Source: Enterococcus pingfangensis
GTDB taxonomy: Bacteria; Bacillota; Bacilli; Lactobacillales; Enterococcaceae
Length of the DNA stretch: 64,000 nt
Assembly: GCF_005405205.1 (NCBI RefSeq)
Contig: NZ_BJDP01000008.1
Span: 54,550 to 118,549, forward strand
Direction of reading: 5' to 3'
Shown here: positions 54,369-63,733 of the stretch, in pieces
Numbering within the stretch: position 1 is the first letter of the stretch
How the letters are laid out: every line of letters begins with the position of its first letter
The notes under the pieces: generated by a model
Database searches by the model: none
What the model was told of the DNA's origin: nothing
What the model saw: the letters and a program-made list of their open reading frames with translations, nothing else
Made by a program: the position numbers and the translations under genes

Positions 54369-55491
54369 TCTTATTTTCAGCGTGTTGACTGCCGGCAGTG
54401 TTCTGGTTTTACTTTTTGTGCAGCAGCAGCCTATTTTGACAGTGGCTGTGATTTTACTTTTAGTATGGCTGAGTTTGTTAATGCTAAGTGCCAGTTTTCA
54501 AAAATACCGCCTTGTTTTTTTAACGCTTCAGTTGATGAGTGTTTCAGTTGTCTCGTTCTTTCAGCCATGGGCCTTTTATCTTTTGCCGGGAACAATTACA
54601 AATTTTTTAGTACTGAAAAATTATCGCGGGCCGATACTGCTTGGCGGAGGCGGACTGTTGTTGTTTTATGCAATCCATCTGCCAAATTCGGCTATGAGGA
54701 TCAGCAGCTTGCTTTGGATCCTTTTTGTTTTCTTTGTTTCCGCAACAGTCGCAAACTTGTCACAAGAAAAACGTGGGCTTAATGATTCTTCTGATATGCT
54801 GCGAGTAGAGCGCAATCGATTGGCTAGTTTGTTTGAACAAAGTATCATGAACAGCGAAGCAAGAGAAAAGGAAGCGATTTTGTCGGAACGCCAACGATTG
54901 ATTCATGAGATCCATGATGAATTGGGGCATAAGTTATCTGGCGGTCTGATTCAGATGGAAGCGGCAAAATCAGTCTATCAAAAAGATGCGGAACAGGCAG
55001 AAAAATTATTGGATCAAGCGATTGCTGCGACGCGAGAAGGAATCGATGATATTCGAAAAATTCTACATTCAGAAGCGCCGATGCAAGAAACGCTGAACTT
55101 GAATCGAATCAAGACGGAACTGCAGCGATTTACAGATCAGTATCAAATCAAGACGTCTTTTCAGTATTTCGGTAAAGTCGATCAGCTGAGCAGTTTTCAA
55201 TGGCAAGTACTGCTGGGAAATTTAAAAGAAAGTCTGACCAATACATTGAAGTATGCAGAAGCTTCTGAAGTGACCGTTCATTTGCACGTATTCAAAGGTT
55301 TTTTGCGTTTTGAAGTCAGCAACAACGGCAAAGAGACCAAGAGTTATAAAAAAGGCTTAGGGATTCTAGGCATGGAAGAGCGGACAGCGATGCTCTCTGG
55401 GCAATTAGTGATCGATACTACGCGCGGATTCACCGTTACGACGATTCTCCCGATCAAAACAGAAGAAAAACATGAGAAATCTCATGGCTAA
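54355..55491 (+). CDS. HisKA_3-type sensor histidine kinase
   Basis: A 378-residue kinase. The N-terminal sensor is entirely membranous, with about five helices (1-140). A short coiled linker leads to the HisKA_3 domain, with the phospho-acceptor His in IHEIHDELGHKLSG (about 185). The HATPase (about 270-375) has NLKESLTNTLKYA and KGLGILGMEER. The lack of an outside domain suits sensing of membrane-active compounds, as for LnrJ. The start is the second of two ATGs (54355), six bases after AGGAG. A terminator lies right after the stop. Confidence 0.88.
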   Translation: MQRFNLIFSVLTAGSVLVLLFVQQQPILTVAVILLLVWLSLLMLSASFQKYRLVFLTLQLMSVSVVSFFQPWAFYLLPGTITNFLVLKNYRGPILLGGGGLLLFYAIHLPNSAMRISSLLWILFVFFVSATVANLSQEKRGLNDSSDMLRVERNRLASLFEQSIMNSEAREKEAILSERQRLIHEIHDELGHKLSGGLIQMEAAKSVYQKDAEQAEKLLDQAIAATREGIDDIRKILHSEAPMQETLNLNRIKTELQRFTDQYQIKTSFQYFGKVDQLSSFQWQVLLGNLKESLTNTLKYAEASEVTVHLHVFKGFLRFEVSNNGKETKSYKKGLGILGMEERTAMLSGQLVIDTTRGFTVTTILPIKTEEKHEKSHG

Positions 55492-55496
55492 TTGAT

Positions 55497-55528
55497 GAGA
55501 AACTACACTGTCGTAGTTTCTTTTTTTT
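55497..55528 (+). terminator. Internal terminator between kinase and ABC genes
   Basis: GAAACTAC (55499-55506) pairs with GTAGTTTC (55513-55520), followed by eight Ts. It lies between two genes of the same functional group, with no clear promoter between it and the ATPase start at 55567. It may act as an attenuator. Confidence 0.8.
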
Positions 55529-55566
55529 GGGTATGCTTAGAGCAAGAAGAGTTGGAGGGAGCAACT

Positions 55567-56508
55567 ATGGAACGTATCGTGGAACTTACACAAGTAACAA
55601 AAAAATTTGGCACGCATATCGCAGTTGATGACGTGAATTTTACAGTGACAAGAGGGACGATTTTAGGGTTACTAGGACCAAATGGTGCCGGTAAATCAAC
55701 GACGATCAATATGATCACCGGTTTGCTGCGAAAAACATCGGGAGAAATCAAGCTGTTTGACAAATCTGTTTCTGAAAAAAATCGGGAATTGCGTAAAAAA
55801 GTTGGAGTCGTCCCGCAAGAATTGGCGCTGTATTATGATCTGAGTGCGGAGGAAAATGTTCGTTATTTCGGCGGACTTTACGGTTTGCGGGGACAAAAAT
55901 TAAAGGAAGCGACCGAGCAAGCATTGCGTGTTGTGGGTCTTTTGGAATATCGCAAGGCTAAACCGGCAACTTTTTCAGGCGGGATGCAACGGCGCTTGAA
56001 TATTGCAATGGCGATCGTCCATGGTCCTGAACTAGTTATCATGGATGAGCCGACGGTGGGGATCGATCCGCAATCACGAAACTATATTATGGAAACAATC
56101 GAAAAAATGCGGCAGGAAGGCAAATCGCTGATCTATACGAGTCATTATATGGAAGAAGTTGAGCGCTTAGCCGATACGATCGTTATCATCGATCATGGCA
56201 AGGTTATTGCGGCAGGGACTGAAGCAGAACTAGTTAATCTCGTAACGGATCAAAAAAATATTTGGATCACTGTCGCAAACCCGGAAGCAGTCGTGTTATC
56301 TGAACTGGAACAGCAGGCAGGCGTAATTCAGGCGAGTTTGCAAGACCAGCAGTTGATCGTCACCGTGTCTGTTGAAAGCAATGCGTTGAATCATCTGTTG
56401 ATGCAGTTGATCAAACAAGGGGTCGAAGTAGACAGTGTTGATCAGCAGCGGATCGATTTGGAGACGGTCTTTTTGAATCTGACTGGTCGCAAGTTGAGAG
56501 ATAAGTAG
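55567..56508 (+). CDS. ABC-2 transporter ATPase (LnrL-like)
   Basis: A 313-residue ATPase with Walker A GPNGAGKST (about 39-47), signature FSGGMQRRLNIA, Walker B LVIMDEPTVGIDP and the H-loop in YTSHYMEE. A C-terminal domain of about 90 residues follows. The start is ATG 55567, with TTGGAGGGA upstream; the in-frame ATG at 55492 precedes the terminator stem. It is followed by two permease genes at 5 bases and 0 bases, the arrangement of the linearmycin exporter LnrLMN. Confidence 0.9.
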   Translation: MERIVELTQVTKKFGTHIAVDDVNFTVTRGTILGLLGPNGAGKSTTINMITGLLRKTSGEIKLFDKSVSEKNRELRKKVGVVPQELALYYDLSAEENVRYFGGLYGLRGQKLKEATEQALRVVGLLEYRKAKPATFSGGMQRRLNIAMAIVHGPELVIMDEPTVGIDPQSRNYIMETIEKMRQEGKSLIYTSHYMEEVERLADTIVIIDHGKVIAAGTEAELVNLVTDQKNIWITVANPEAVVLSELEQQAGVIQASLQDQQLIVTVSVESNALNHLLMQLIKQGVEVDSVDQQRIDLETVFLNLTGRKLRDK

Positions 56509-56513
56509 GTGAA

Positions 56514-57611
56514 ATGATGAATCGAACAATTATTATGCGCGCCTTTGTTCAACAAATCCGCGACAAATCTACCTATATTTATTTTCTGCTGTTTCCATTA
56601 GCGTTGATGCTAATTTTAGGTTCGATCTTGCAAGGCGCATTCGGCACATCCGAGATCGAAAACAAGATCGATCCAATTCAGGTTCGCTATGTTGCCACCG
56701 ATGAAAAAAAATCGGCGCAATTTGAAACAGTCTTAAAAGAATTTTCGGCACCAAAATTAGTTTTTAAAGCTAGTGCAGATGAAGAACAGGCGCTCCAAGC
56801 TTTGAAAAAACAGCAGGCAGATGTGTATCTTTCGATCGGTAAAGACATCGATGTCCAAATGAATGAATTGTCTGACATTCAATTTACCTTGTTGAAGAGC
56901 TACTTAGTCGAGTTGTTCCAAACGATCCATCGATTAGAAGGCGCTCAGCGTTTTGGTCAAGCACCCGAGGAAATTTTTGGAACGTCTGAGGAGTTGGATA
57001 AAATACTTGTCGTAGATCAAAGCAATTTGAAAAAGCCGGCGACTTCTTATCAATATTACTCCGTCGCGATGATCGCATTGTTCATTTTATTTATGGCGGA
57101 AAACGGCTTAGAGATGTTCGGTCGCAGCCGACATCACAAAACATTGCAGCGAGAAGCGGTCAGTCCGGCCAGCCGGCAGGAAATCATTAATTCCACGTTT
57201 ACGGGTCATATGCTGCTGGGCTTTTGTGCAGTCTTTGTCTTGATGCTGATCACGCAAACTATCTTTGATGTCCCCTGGCAGCAACAGTTTGGCTTCTCAT
57301 TTCTCAATTTGTCTTCTCTAATGATTTTATTTTTAGCATTAGGTGCCTTTTTAGAAACTGTCGGCAAGGAAGTCGGTAGAGGTCTTACTCAGATCATCAT
57401 CCAAGTAGTCGCTTTTTTAGGCGGCGGTTATTTTCCCGTCAGTGAAGGAATGATGAATTTTTCACCAATGGGTTGGGTAATGGGACCGATTCGAGAAGCT
57501 TTATGGACGAACAATCCGCTGCAATGGCGGGGGATTGTTTTAAATTTAACGTTTGCGGTCTTGATATTCATTAGTATGTCGATAGTATTAAATCGTAGGG
57601 AGGAATTCTAA
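56514..57611 (+). CDS. ABC-2 permease, first of two (LnrM-like)
   Basis: A 365-residue protein. The first helix is at about 20-38, followed by an outside domain of about 150 residues (ADVYLSIGKDIDVQMNE region). Five helices from about 180 onward follow, with the SRHHKTLQREAVSPASRQEII loop between the second and third helices. This is the YhgE/LnrM-type layout. It begins 5 bases after the ATPase stop; two tandem ATGs (56514, 56517) are both possible, with AGGTGA upstream. Confidence 0.87.
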   Translation: MMNRTIIMRAFVQQIRDKSTYIYFLLFPLALMLILGSILQGAFGTSEIENKIDPIQVRYVATDEKKSAQFETVLKEFSAPKLVFKASADEEQALQALKKQQADVYLSIGKDIDVQMNELSDIQFTLLKSYLVELFQTIHRLEGAQRFGQAPEEIFGTSEELDKILVVDQSNLKKPATSYQYYSVAMIALFILFMAENGLEMFGRSRHHKTLQREAVSPASRQEIINSTFTGHMLLGFCAVFVLMLITQTIFDVPWQQQFGFSFLNLSSLMILFLALGAFLETVGKEVGRGLTQIIIQVVAFLGGGYFPVSEGMMNFSPMGWVMGPIREALWTNNPLQWRGIVLNLTFAVLIFISMSIVLNRREEF

Positions 57612-58754
57612 ATGAGAGATATCTTATGGATCATTCGTGAGCGATTCATCATTTGGAAAAGCCATCCCTTGCAAGTTTTATTTTTGCTGGGTGTGCCTTT
57701 GTTGAGCATTGTGATGTATCTGTTTATCTACAATTCTTCAGGTACAGGCTCGAACAATACTTTGAGTATCGGGATCGTTGATCATGATCAGTCGACTTAT
57801 AGTCAATATTTTATCGATGAATTTGATAAACGGGTGCAAGTAAAAGAACTTAAAAGCCAGAAACTGGCAGACAAAGCGATGGCAGATCAGCAAATCACAG
57901 CAACGGTGATCTTACCGGAAAATTTCTCAGAAAAAATCCGTAATGAGGAATTGGCAAAAATTTCATTCCGCTCGTTTCAAGCGGGTGAAGCGATCGACGC
58001 GTTGAAAGCAACGGCAAAAACTGTCTACAATGAAGTCCAGACGATTGCAGGTTTTGCAGCGGTCAGCAGCGAAGAGACTGCGTTTGATTTTGCGAAGGAG
58101 AACACGCCGATTCGCTTTCATTCCTTTAAAAAAGATACGGTCAGCCAAGAGATGACATTGCAGATTTTAGGTTTTATGCTACTGATGCTGCTTTATCAAT
58201 CAGGAAATTTTGGCGCGAATTCGATCCAAAATGAACGGCGGAATAAAATTTATCATCGCTTGATGACGACGCCTGTTTCAAAAAATGCTTATTTTGTCGG
58301 AACGGCTGTCTTTGCCTTTTTGGCAATGGTCTTTGAAGTCGTGTTTACAGTCGGTTTGATGACGCTGGCCTTTCACATCAATATCGGTTTGGCGGCATTT
58401 CAGCTGATCGGTATGCTGGCAGCGTTTGGCTTAGTGGCAGTTGCTTGGTCGATCGCGATCGGGATCAATTCGCCAAGCCAATCCTTTGCTTCAGGAGTGC
58501 AAAGTATCCTCTTTACGATCACCAGCTTGATTTCAGGTGCGTTGATCCCTAATGAGATCATGCCGGACTTTATGAAGCAGGTTGCGCGGATCACACCGCA
58601 ATATTGGGTTTTAGACGGCATCAAACAATTGCAAAACAACGGTGATGCCAATATCTTGATCAATTTTGTCGTTTTAGCGGCGTTCTTGTTGCTGTTCTTC
58701 AGTATCTCCGCTTATGGATTCATGAAAAAGAAAAATTTGGAAGTATTTGACTAA
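57612..58754 (+). CDS. ABC-2 permease, second of two (LnrN-like)
   Basis: A 380-residue protein of the same layout as the preceding permease: helix at about 20-42, an outside domain to about 180, then five or six helices, with ERRNKIYHRLMTTPVSKNAY as the coupling segment. It starts directly after the upstream stop, with GGGAGGA inside that gene. The two permeases probably form a heterodimer powered by the LnrL-like ATPase. The group ends at a terminator. Confidence 0.87.
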   Translation: MRDILWIIRERFIIWKSHPLQVLFLLGVPLLSIVMYLFIYNSSGTGSNNTLSIGIVDHDQSTYSQYFIDEFDKRVQVKELKSQKLADKAMADQQITATVILPENFSEKIRNEELAKISFRSFQAGEAIDALKATAKTVYNEVQTIAGFAAVSSEETAFDFAKENTPIRFHSFKKDTVSQEMTLQILGFMLLMLLYQSGNFGANSIQNERRNKIYHRLMTTPVSKNAYFVGTAVFAFLAMVFEVVFTVGLMTLAFHINIGLAAFQLIGMLAAFGLVAVAWSIAIGINSPSQSFASGVQSILFTITSLISGALIPNEIMPDFMKQVARITPQYWVLDGIKQLQNNGDANILINFVVLAAFLLLFFSISAYGFMKKKNLEVFD

Positions 58755-58784
58755 CATAAGAAAATCATTCAAATTGAATAGACC

Positions 58785-58818
58785 AAAAAACGCCGTGCAG
58801 TTGTAACGGCGTTTTTTA
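58785..58818 (+). terminator. Terminator after the LnrLMN-like genes
   Basis: AAAAAACGCCGT pairs with AACGGCGTTTTTT over an 8-base loop, with A and T runs on both sides. Confidence 0.92.
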
Positions 58819-58985
58819 CTGTTCAAGTATTCAGTCCGGCGCAGTAACATACTACGCAGATTTTTTTGACAATGGTATACTGAGTTTATGGAAAAAAGCT
58901 AGCTGTTTTTTAGCAGCGGATTCTTTTTTTATGGAGATTTAAGTTAAGCAGTACATTCAGGCAACACGAAACAGGAGGAGCAAGC

Positions 58986-60062
58986 GTGGAAAAAAAAGAA
59001 GAACGGTTATTGATCGACTTGACTTCAGCGCGAGGGATCGCAGGCAATGAAGAAGAAGTCAGAACGGTATTCAAAAATTATGCGAAGGAATTTGCTGACG
59101 ATATTTTTTTTGATGGGTTAGGTAGTGTGATCGCAAAACAAGGCAGCGGCGGACCAAAAATTTTTATTTCTGGTCATTTAGATGAAGTTGGTTTTATGGT
59201 CACAAAGATCACGGAAAAAGGGTTTCTAGAATTCCAAACGATCGGCGGCTGGTGGAACCAAGTGATGTTGGCACAACAAGTTGAGATTAAAACACGCAAA
59301 GGCAAGATCATCCATGGTGTCATCGGTTCAAAACCGCCCCATGTACTGACACCAGAAGCGCGCAAAAAACCATTTGAGATTAAAGACATGTTCATTGATA
59401 TCGGTGCAATGAGTGCTGAAGAAGCAAAAGACTGGGGCATTCGGCCTGGCGACATGGTGACGCCATATATCCAATATCAACGGATGAATGATTCAAAATT
59501 TTTACTGGCAAAAGCGTGGGACAATCGGATCGGCACAGCGGTAGCGTTGCGCGTTTTAGAAAATTTAGCAAAACGTGAACACCACAATGTGTTGTTTGCC
59601 GGCAGTGATGTGCAAGAAGAAGTCGGCTTGCGCGGGGCACGGACAAGTTCGCATATCGTCAATCCAGACGTCGCGTTTGCATTAGATACCGGAACTGCTG
59701 GTGATACGCCAGGGATGACTCCTAAAGAAGCAGACTCCGTCTTAGGCAAAGGTCCTCAAATATTGATCTATGACGCATCGATGGTGCCGCATAAAAAATT
59801 ATTAGATTTTGTTATCGATGTAGCGGAAGAATTGGAGATTCCGTTCCAATATACGGTAATTGTCGGCGGTGGAACCGATGCTGGCCAAATGCATTTGACA
59901 CGTGACGGAGTGCCTTCGTTAGCGATCACCGTACCAGTTCGTTATTTGCATTCGCACACATCCATCATCCATGAAGAAGATTATTTCAATACAGTCAAAT
60001 TAGTCACCGAAGTTGTGGCTCGCTTAGATTACGATACAGTCGGAGAACTGAAAAATTATTAA
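58986..60062 (+). CDS. M42-family metal aminopeptidase
   Basis: A 358-residue cytosolic peptidase of the PepA/YsdC/FrvX class, which forms large tetrahedral assemblies and trims short peptides. The di-metal ligands are visible: His64 (SGHLDEVG), Asp179 (AWDNRIG), Glu211-Glu212 (QEEVG), Asp234 (LDTGTAGD) and His322 or His324 (YLHSHTS). The length is standard. The start is GTG at 58986 after AGGAGGAG. An extended -10 TGgTATACT about 110 bases upstream is a likely promoter. Glutamyl versus broad specificity cannot be told from the sequence. Confidence 0.92.
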   Translation: MEKKEERLLIDLTSARGIAGNEEEVRTVFKNYAKEFADDIFFDGLGSVIAKQGSGGPKIFISGHLDEVGFMVTKITEKGFLEFQTIGGWWNQVMLAQQVEIKTRKGKIIHGVIGSKPPHVLTPEARKKPFEIKDMFIDIGAMSAEEAKDWGIRPGDMVTPYIQYQRMNDSKFLLAKAWDNRIGTAVALRVLENLAKREHHNVLFAGSDVQEEVGLRGARTSSHIVNPDVAFALDTGTAGDTPGMTPKEADSVLGKGPQILIYDASMVPHKKLLDFVIDVAEELEIPFQYTVIVGGGTDAGQMHLTRDGVPSLAITVPVRYLHSHTSIIHEEDYFNTVKLVTEVVARLDYDTVGELKNY

Positions 60063-60103
60063 AAGAAGCGCGAGAAATTTTTTTCTTGCAAAGGAGTGTC
60101 TTT

Positions 60104-60877
60104 ATGCGTCTAAGTGACTATCGTCAACTCGCTAAAAATCGTTTGAATGGTCAATGGGGAATCAATGTCGGGCTGATCGTGATCCTCGGTTTATTGACCG
60201 GAGCCATCGGCAGTGTCACGGGAGTTTTCAACAGTGAAAAGGCCCAACTCGGCGGTTCATTTTTATTGAATATTTTTGTCTTATTCGCGTTTAGCTACGC
60301 CCTTTACTACATTAGTTTATATGTAGTACGCGGCGGCAGAGCGGAGTTGGGACAAATTTTTATCGTTTTTCAAAAAGGTTATTACGTACCATTGATGTTG
60401 ATTAACATCCTCGCACAAATCGTGCAATACGCTTTAGCGGCACTCTTTTTCTTACCGCTACTGTTACAAGCAGGAAGCGGTGTTTACTTGTCTCTTATCG
60501 CTTCTGGCGGTGTGACGAATGTCGACAATATGAGTACGCTACTTAGCGTTGGTTCGTTTGCCTTGTATTTTATATTATTGATTGTCTTCTTATTGGTAAC
60601 GACGATCATCAGCATTATTTTTAGATTTGCCGTTTGGGTAAAATTTGACGATCCCGATTTAAGCGTTGGACAGTCGATCAAGCGTGCTTGGTCACTGCTG
60701 AGTGATCGTTGGGGCAAATATATTTTATTGCAACTGTCATTTATCGGCTGGTATATTTTAGGGTTCGTCGCTTTGTTTGTCGGGCTGCTGTTTGTCGCAG
60801 TCTATGTGAATACTGCGAGTGCCGCTTTTTATGACCAAGCTTTAAAAGAAAAAATCGATCAGGAGGAATTAGCATGA
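60104..60877 (+). CDS. DUF975-family membrane protein
   Basis: A 257-residue integral membrane protein. The N-terminus is the DUF975 signature (LSDYRQLAKNRLNGQWG), followed by about five to six helices and the SVGQSIKRAWSLLSDRWGKY segment. No function is known. The start is ATG 60104 after AAGGAG at seven bases. The last bases overlap the MBL hydrolase gene by 4 (ATGA), so they are coupled. Confidence 0.85.
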   Translation: MRLSDYRQLAKNRLNGQWGINVGLIVILGLLTGAIGSVTGVFNSEKAQLGGSFLLNIFVLFAFSYALYYISLYVVRGGRAELGQIFIVFQKGYYVPLMLINILAQIVQYALAALFFLPLLLQAGSGVYLSLIASGGVTNVDNMSTLLSVGSFALYFILLIVFLLVTTIISIIFRFAVWVKFDDPDLSVGQSIKRAWSLLSDRWGKYILLQLSFIGWYILGFVALFVGLLFVAVYVNTASAAFYDQALKEKIDQEELA

Positions 60878-61611
60878 AATTAACAGTTCTCGGTTGTTTA
60901 GGTGCCTATCCTTATAATGGTCAAGGAACGACTAGTTATTTGCTGCAGTCGGAGGGATTCAATCTTTTATTAGATGCCGGCAGTTCAACACTGGTGGAAT
61001 TGGAAAAAGAACTTGATCCGTTAGCTTTGGATGCAGTGATTTTAACGCATTATCATCACGATCACATTGCCGATCTTGGGGTATTGCAATATTATTGGCA
61101 GCTTTATCCAACACAAACACCTAAACCAATCTTACCGATCTATGGTCATACAGAAGATGAGTTTCATTTTAATGATTTGACGATGGAAGGTGTGACGGAA
61201 GGACATGCATATTTTGAAGCAGAAGAATTAAAAATTGGGCCGTTTTTGATCACTTTTATGAAAACGATCCATCCTGTACCGTGTTATGCGATGCGATTTG
61301 TTGAAGAGAAGACGGGAGCAGTCTTCGTCTTTACCGGCGATTCCGGTTACTTAGAATCTTTCAATGAGTTTGCTAAAGAAGCCGATCTATTTTTAGCAGA
61401 TACGTATTTATTTGACGGCAATGAACGTCATAAAGCACACTTTACTGCAGGAGAAGCGGGAACTTTTGCAAAAAATGCCGCAGTCAAAAAATTGGTGCTG
61501 ACTCATTTGCCGCAACACGGCGACTTAGCAGAATTACGCCGGCAAGCTGCCGCTGCCAGCGAGGGGATTCCTGTTGAATTGGCAGCGCCGCATAAAATTT
61601 TTGAAATTTGA
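60874..61611 (+). CDS. MBL-fold metallo-hydrolase (YhfI-like)
   Basis: A 245-residue hydrolase of the RNase Z-like branch. The zinc motif is THYHHDHIADLG (HxHxDH, about 57-68). Further ligands are His in IHPVPCYAMRF, Asp in FTGDSGY and His in LTHLPQHGD. The lipoate ligase gene follows closely, as yhfI precedes lplJ in B. subtilis. The substrate is unknown; phosphodiester hydrolysis is typical of the fold. Confidence 0.85.
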   Translation: MKLTVLGCLGAYPYNGQGTTSYLLQSEGFNLLLDAGSSTLVELEKELDPLALDAVILTHYHHDHIADLGVLQYYWQLYPTQTPKPILPIYGHTEDEFHFNDLTMEGVTEGHAYFEAEELKIGPFLITFMKTIHPVPCYAMRFVEEKTGAVFVFTGDSGYLESFNEFAKEADLFLADTYLFDGNERHKAHFTAGEAGTFAKNAAVKKLVLTHLPQHGDLAELRRQAAAASEGIPVELAAPHKIFEI

Positions 61612-61673
61612 GAAAAGAAGCGCTAGAATGATAAAAGAATTATTTCATTAGAGAGTAAGAAGGAGTTGGAATT

Positions 61674-62681
61674 ATGCTATACGTACCAAATGACGAAGAA
61701 CGCGATCCACGAGTAAATCTTGCTATCGAGACCTATCTATTACAAAATATGCCTTTAGATGAACCAATTTTACTTTTCTATATAAATGAACCTTCTATTA
61801 TTATCGGCCGTAATCAAAATACGATCGAAGAGATCAATAAAGAATATGTAGATGAAAACGGTATCCACGTTGTTCGGCGTTTGAGCGGCGGCGGAGCTGT
61901 GTATCATGATATCGGAAACTTGAACTTTAGCTTCATCATGCCCGATGACGGCAACTCTTTTAGAGACTTCAAAAAATTAACAGAACCAATCGTTGAAGCA
62001 CTTCATAAATTAGGAATCGAAGGTGCACAATTAAAAGGCCGCAATGACCTAGTGATCGACGATAAAAAGTTCTCAGGCAATGCGATGTATTCAACAAACG
62101 GTCGGATGTTCGCTCACGGAACATTGATGTTTGACAGCGATATCGATGAAGTCGTCAATGCGTTAAAAGTGAAAAAAGACAAAATCGAATCAAAAGGAAT
62201 CAAATCGATTCGTTCACGGGTGACGAATATCAAAGACTACTTGCCAGCTGAAAAACAAACTATGACGACTGAAGAATTCCGTCAAGCGATCCTGTTGCAG
62301 ATCTTTGGTGTCGATAGTGTCGATCAAGTTAAGACACATGAATTGAATGAAGCAGATTGGAAAGTCATCAATCAAATCTCAGAGGAGTATTACAAAAATT
62401 GGGATTGGAACTATGGTCGTTCTCCAGAATTCAACTTGGAACGTCAAAAACGTTTCCCAATCGGTTCGATCGAAGTACGTTTATCGGTCGTTAACGGTGA
62501 GATTGAAAAAGCGAAAGTTTTTGGCGACTTTTTCGGTCTAGGCGAGATCAAGGACGTAGAAAACCGATTGATTGGCACGCGCTACGAAAAACAAGCATTA
62601 GCGGATAGTATTGATCAAATCGATCTAACCCATTACTTTGGAAATATCACAAAAGAAGAATTTTTAGAATTGATTTATTAA
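61674..62681 (+). CDS. lplA: Lipoate-protein ligase
   Basis: A 335-residue enzyme that activates free lipoate with ATP and attaches it to lipoyl domains of 2-oxo acid dehydrogenases and GcvH. Visible motifs are the RRLSGGGAVYHDIGNLNFSF loop (about 72-91), GRNDLVIDDKKFSGNA holding the catalytic Lys, and HGTLMFD. A C-terminal accessory domain covers about 250-335. The RBS AAGGAG stands at good spacing. It ends at a strong terminator. Confidence 0.94.
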   Translation: MLYVPNDEERDPRVNLAIETYLLQNMPLDEPILLFYINEPSIIIGRNQNTIEEINKEYVDENGIHVVRRLSGGGAVYHDIGNLNFSFIMPDDGNSFRDFKKLTEPIVEALHKLGIEGAQLKGRNDLVIDDKKFSGNAMYSTNGRMFAHGTLMFDSDIDEVVNALKVKKDKIESKGIKSIRSRVTNIKDYLPAEKQTMTTEEFRQAILLQIFGVDSVDQVKTHELNEADWKVINQISEEYYKNWDWNYGRSPEFNLERQKRFPIGSIEVRLSVVNGEIEKAKVFGDFFGLGEIKDVENRLIGTRYEKQALADSIDQIDLTHYFGNITKEEFLELIY

Positions 62682-62685
62682 AATC

Positions 62686-62714
62686 AAGCTGCGGCAAAAG
62701 CCGCAGCTTTTTTT
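62686..62714 (+). terminator. Terminator after lplA
   Basis: AAGCTGCGG pairs with CCGCAGCTT over an AAAA-containing loop, followed by T7. From here to 63009 the DNA is very AT-rich; apart from a triple TATGAT repeat (62954-62969) I see no gene or clear element. Confidence 0.92.
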
Positions 62715-62953
62715 CATACTTTTGAAAAAGCCATGGCGACTGTTAATTTAAAGGACGTTCGATTTCTTGTTCAAAGCAACTGGCGGAATGTTGTTAAAAT
62801 AACTGTTATTATGAAAAATGGATTTAGTTTATTACGTAATTTCCTTTTTTTGATCGAGGGATATAGTATAAATTATAATATTTTAAGTCTTTTTTTTAAA
62901 AAAACCACAAAAATTATTCAATAATCAATTAAAAAATAGAATTTTTTGGGTAA

Positions 62954-62969
62954 TATGATATGATATGAT
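62954..62969 (+). promoter_or_regulatory. Triple overlapping TATGAT -10-like repeat
   Basis: TATGAT occurs three times at 5-bp steps (62954, 62959, 62964), making a short tandem repeat about 40 bases before the next gene. No good -35 is seen. Any copy could serve as a -10. Confidence 0.4.
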
Positions 62970-63009
62970 AGAGAGGAAGAGATTTTCTTTTTTAGGGAGG
63001 CGAAAGAGA

Positions 63010-63408
63010 ATGCCAAAAAATAGAAAAATAACAATAGTTAGTGTTGTTTTGCTGTTTTGTCTGTTCTTATTAGCTGTACTGATGATTGTTATTCCTAAAG
63101 TGCTGGATGTGACGCCTTACGCAATTTCAGACAATAAAATGGCGCCGGAATATCGTGAAGGAGGACTGGTTTTTGTAAAGGATATTTCAGAACCAATCCA
63201 TGTTGGCGACACGATCACTTATTATACGAATCAAGGAGAAGAAATCAAAACACGGCGGGTGTTAGCCGTCGACAATAAAATCGAAGGATACTTTGTTAAA
63301 GGTGACAATGCAGATAAAGCGGAGATGGGTTTGGTCCATAAACGCAATTTGATTGGTGCTCCACATTTTTATTTGCCATATATAGGATTTTTAGCGGATC
63401 TGAAATGA
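63010..63408 (+). CDS. SipW-like signal peptidase homologue lacking catalytic residues
   Basis: A 132-residue protein with one membrane helix (about 8-33) and an extracytoplasmic S26-type domain. The domain follows SipW closely: MAPEYREGGLVFVKDI, HVGDTITYY, KTRRVLAV, YFVKGDNADKAE, and LPYIGFLADL. However, the nucleophile Ser that precedes Met in SGSMEP is Lys here (DNKMAPEY). The catalytic His in THR(I/V) is Arg (TRRV). It is therefore probably not an active peptidase. The start is ATG 63010 after GGAGGCGAAAG. No TasA-like substrate gene is adjacent. It could be a chaperone-like pseudoenzyme or a decaying gene, but the frame is intact. Confidence 0.7.
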   Translation: MPKNRKITIVSVVLLFCLFLLAVLMIVIPKVLDVTPYAISDNKMAPEYREGGLVFVKDISEPIHVGDTITYYTNQGEEIKTRRVLAVDNKIEGYFVKGDNADKAEMGLVHKRNLIGAPHFYLPYIGFLADLK

Positions 63409-63733
63409 TACTTAAAACTAGTCTAATTATTGCCGAGTTTCCCCAAAAATGCGTCGGCTGAAGAGCGCCATTTTTATCTGGAGGCTGTTAAGATTTTGGG
63501 CAGTTTTTTTTACCTTTTATATAACTGGTGTTTTTTAGAAACGATAGGGGGATAAAGACATCTTGATAGATTTAATACCTTCAAAGACAAGATTAAAGCG
63601 GAAGAGTGGCATACATATATATAAATACTCCATTGAATAAATATATATTTTGCTATATCTTTAGTTAATACAGCATTATTCTGTATTGATTTAAATTAAG
63701 TATAGTAATTTTGTTTTGAATAGGGGAGTAAAA

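Noticed and set aside
55471..55486. Short ATGAG...CTCAT dyad at the end of the kinase gene
   Set aside because: The arms are only five to six bases and the dyad lies in coding sequence. The real terminator lies just after it.
62733..62924. 63-codon plus-strand frame after lplA
   Set aside because: It has no ribosome binding site, lies in very AT-rich DNA right after a terminator, and shows no recognisable domain.
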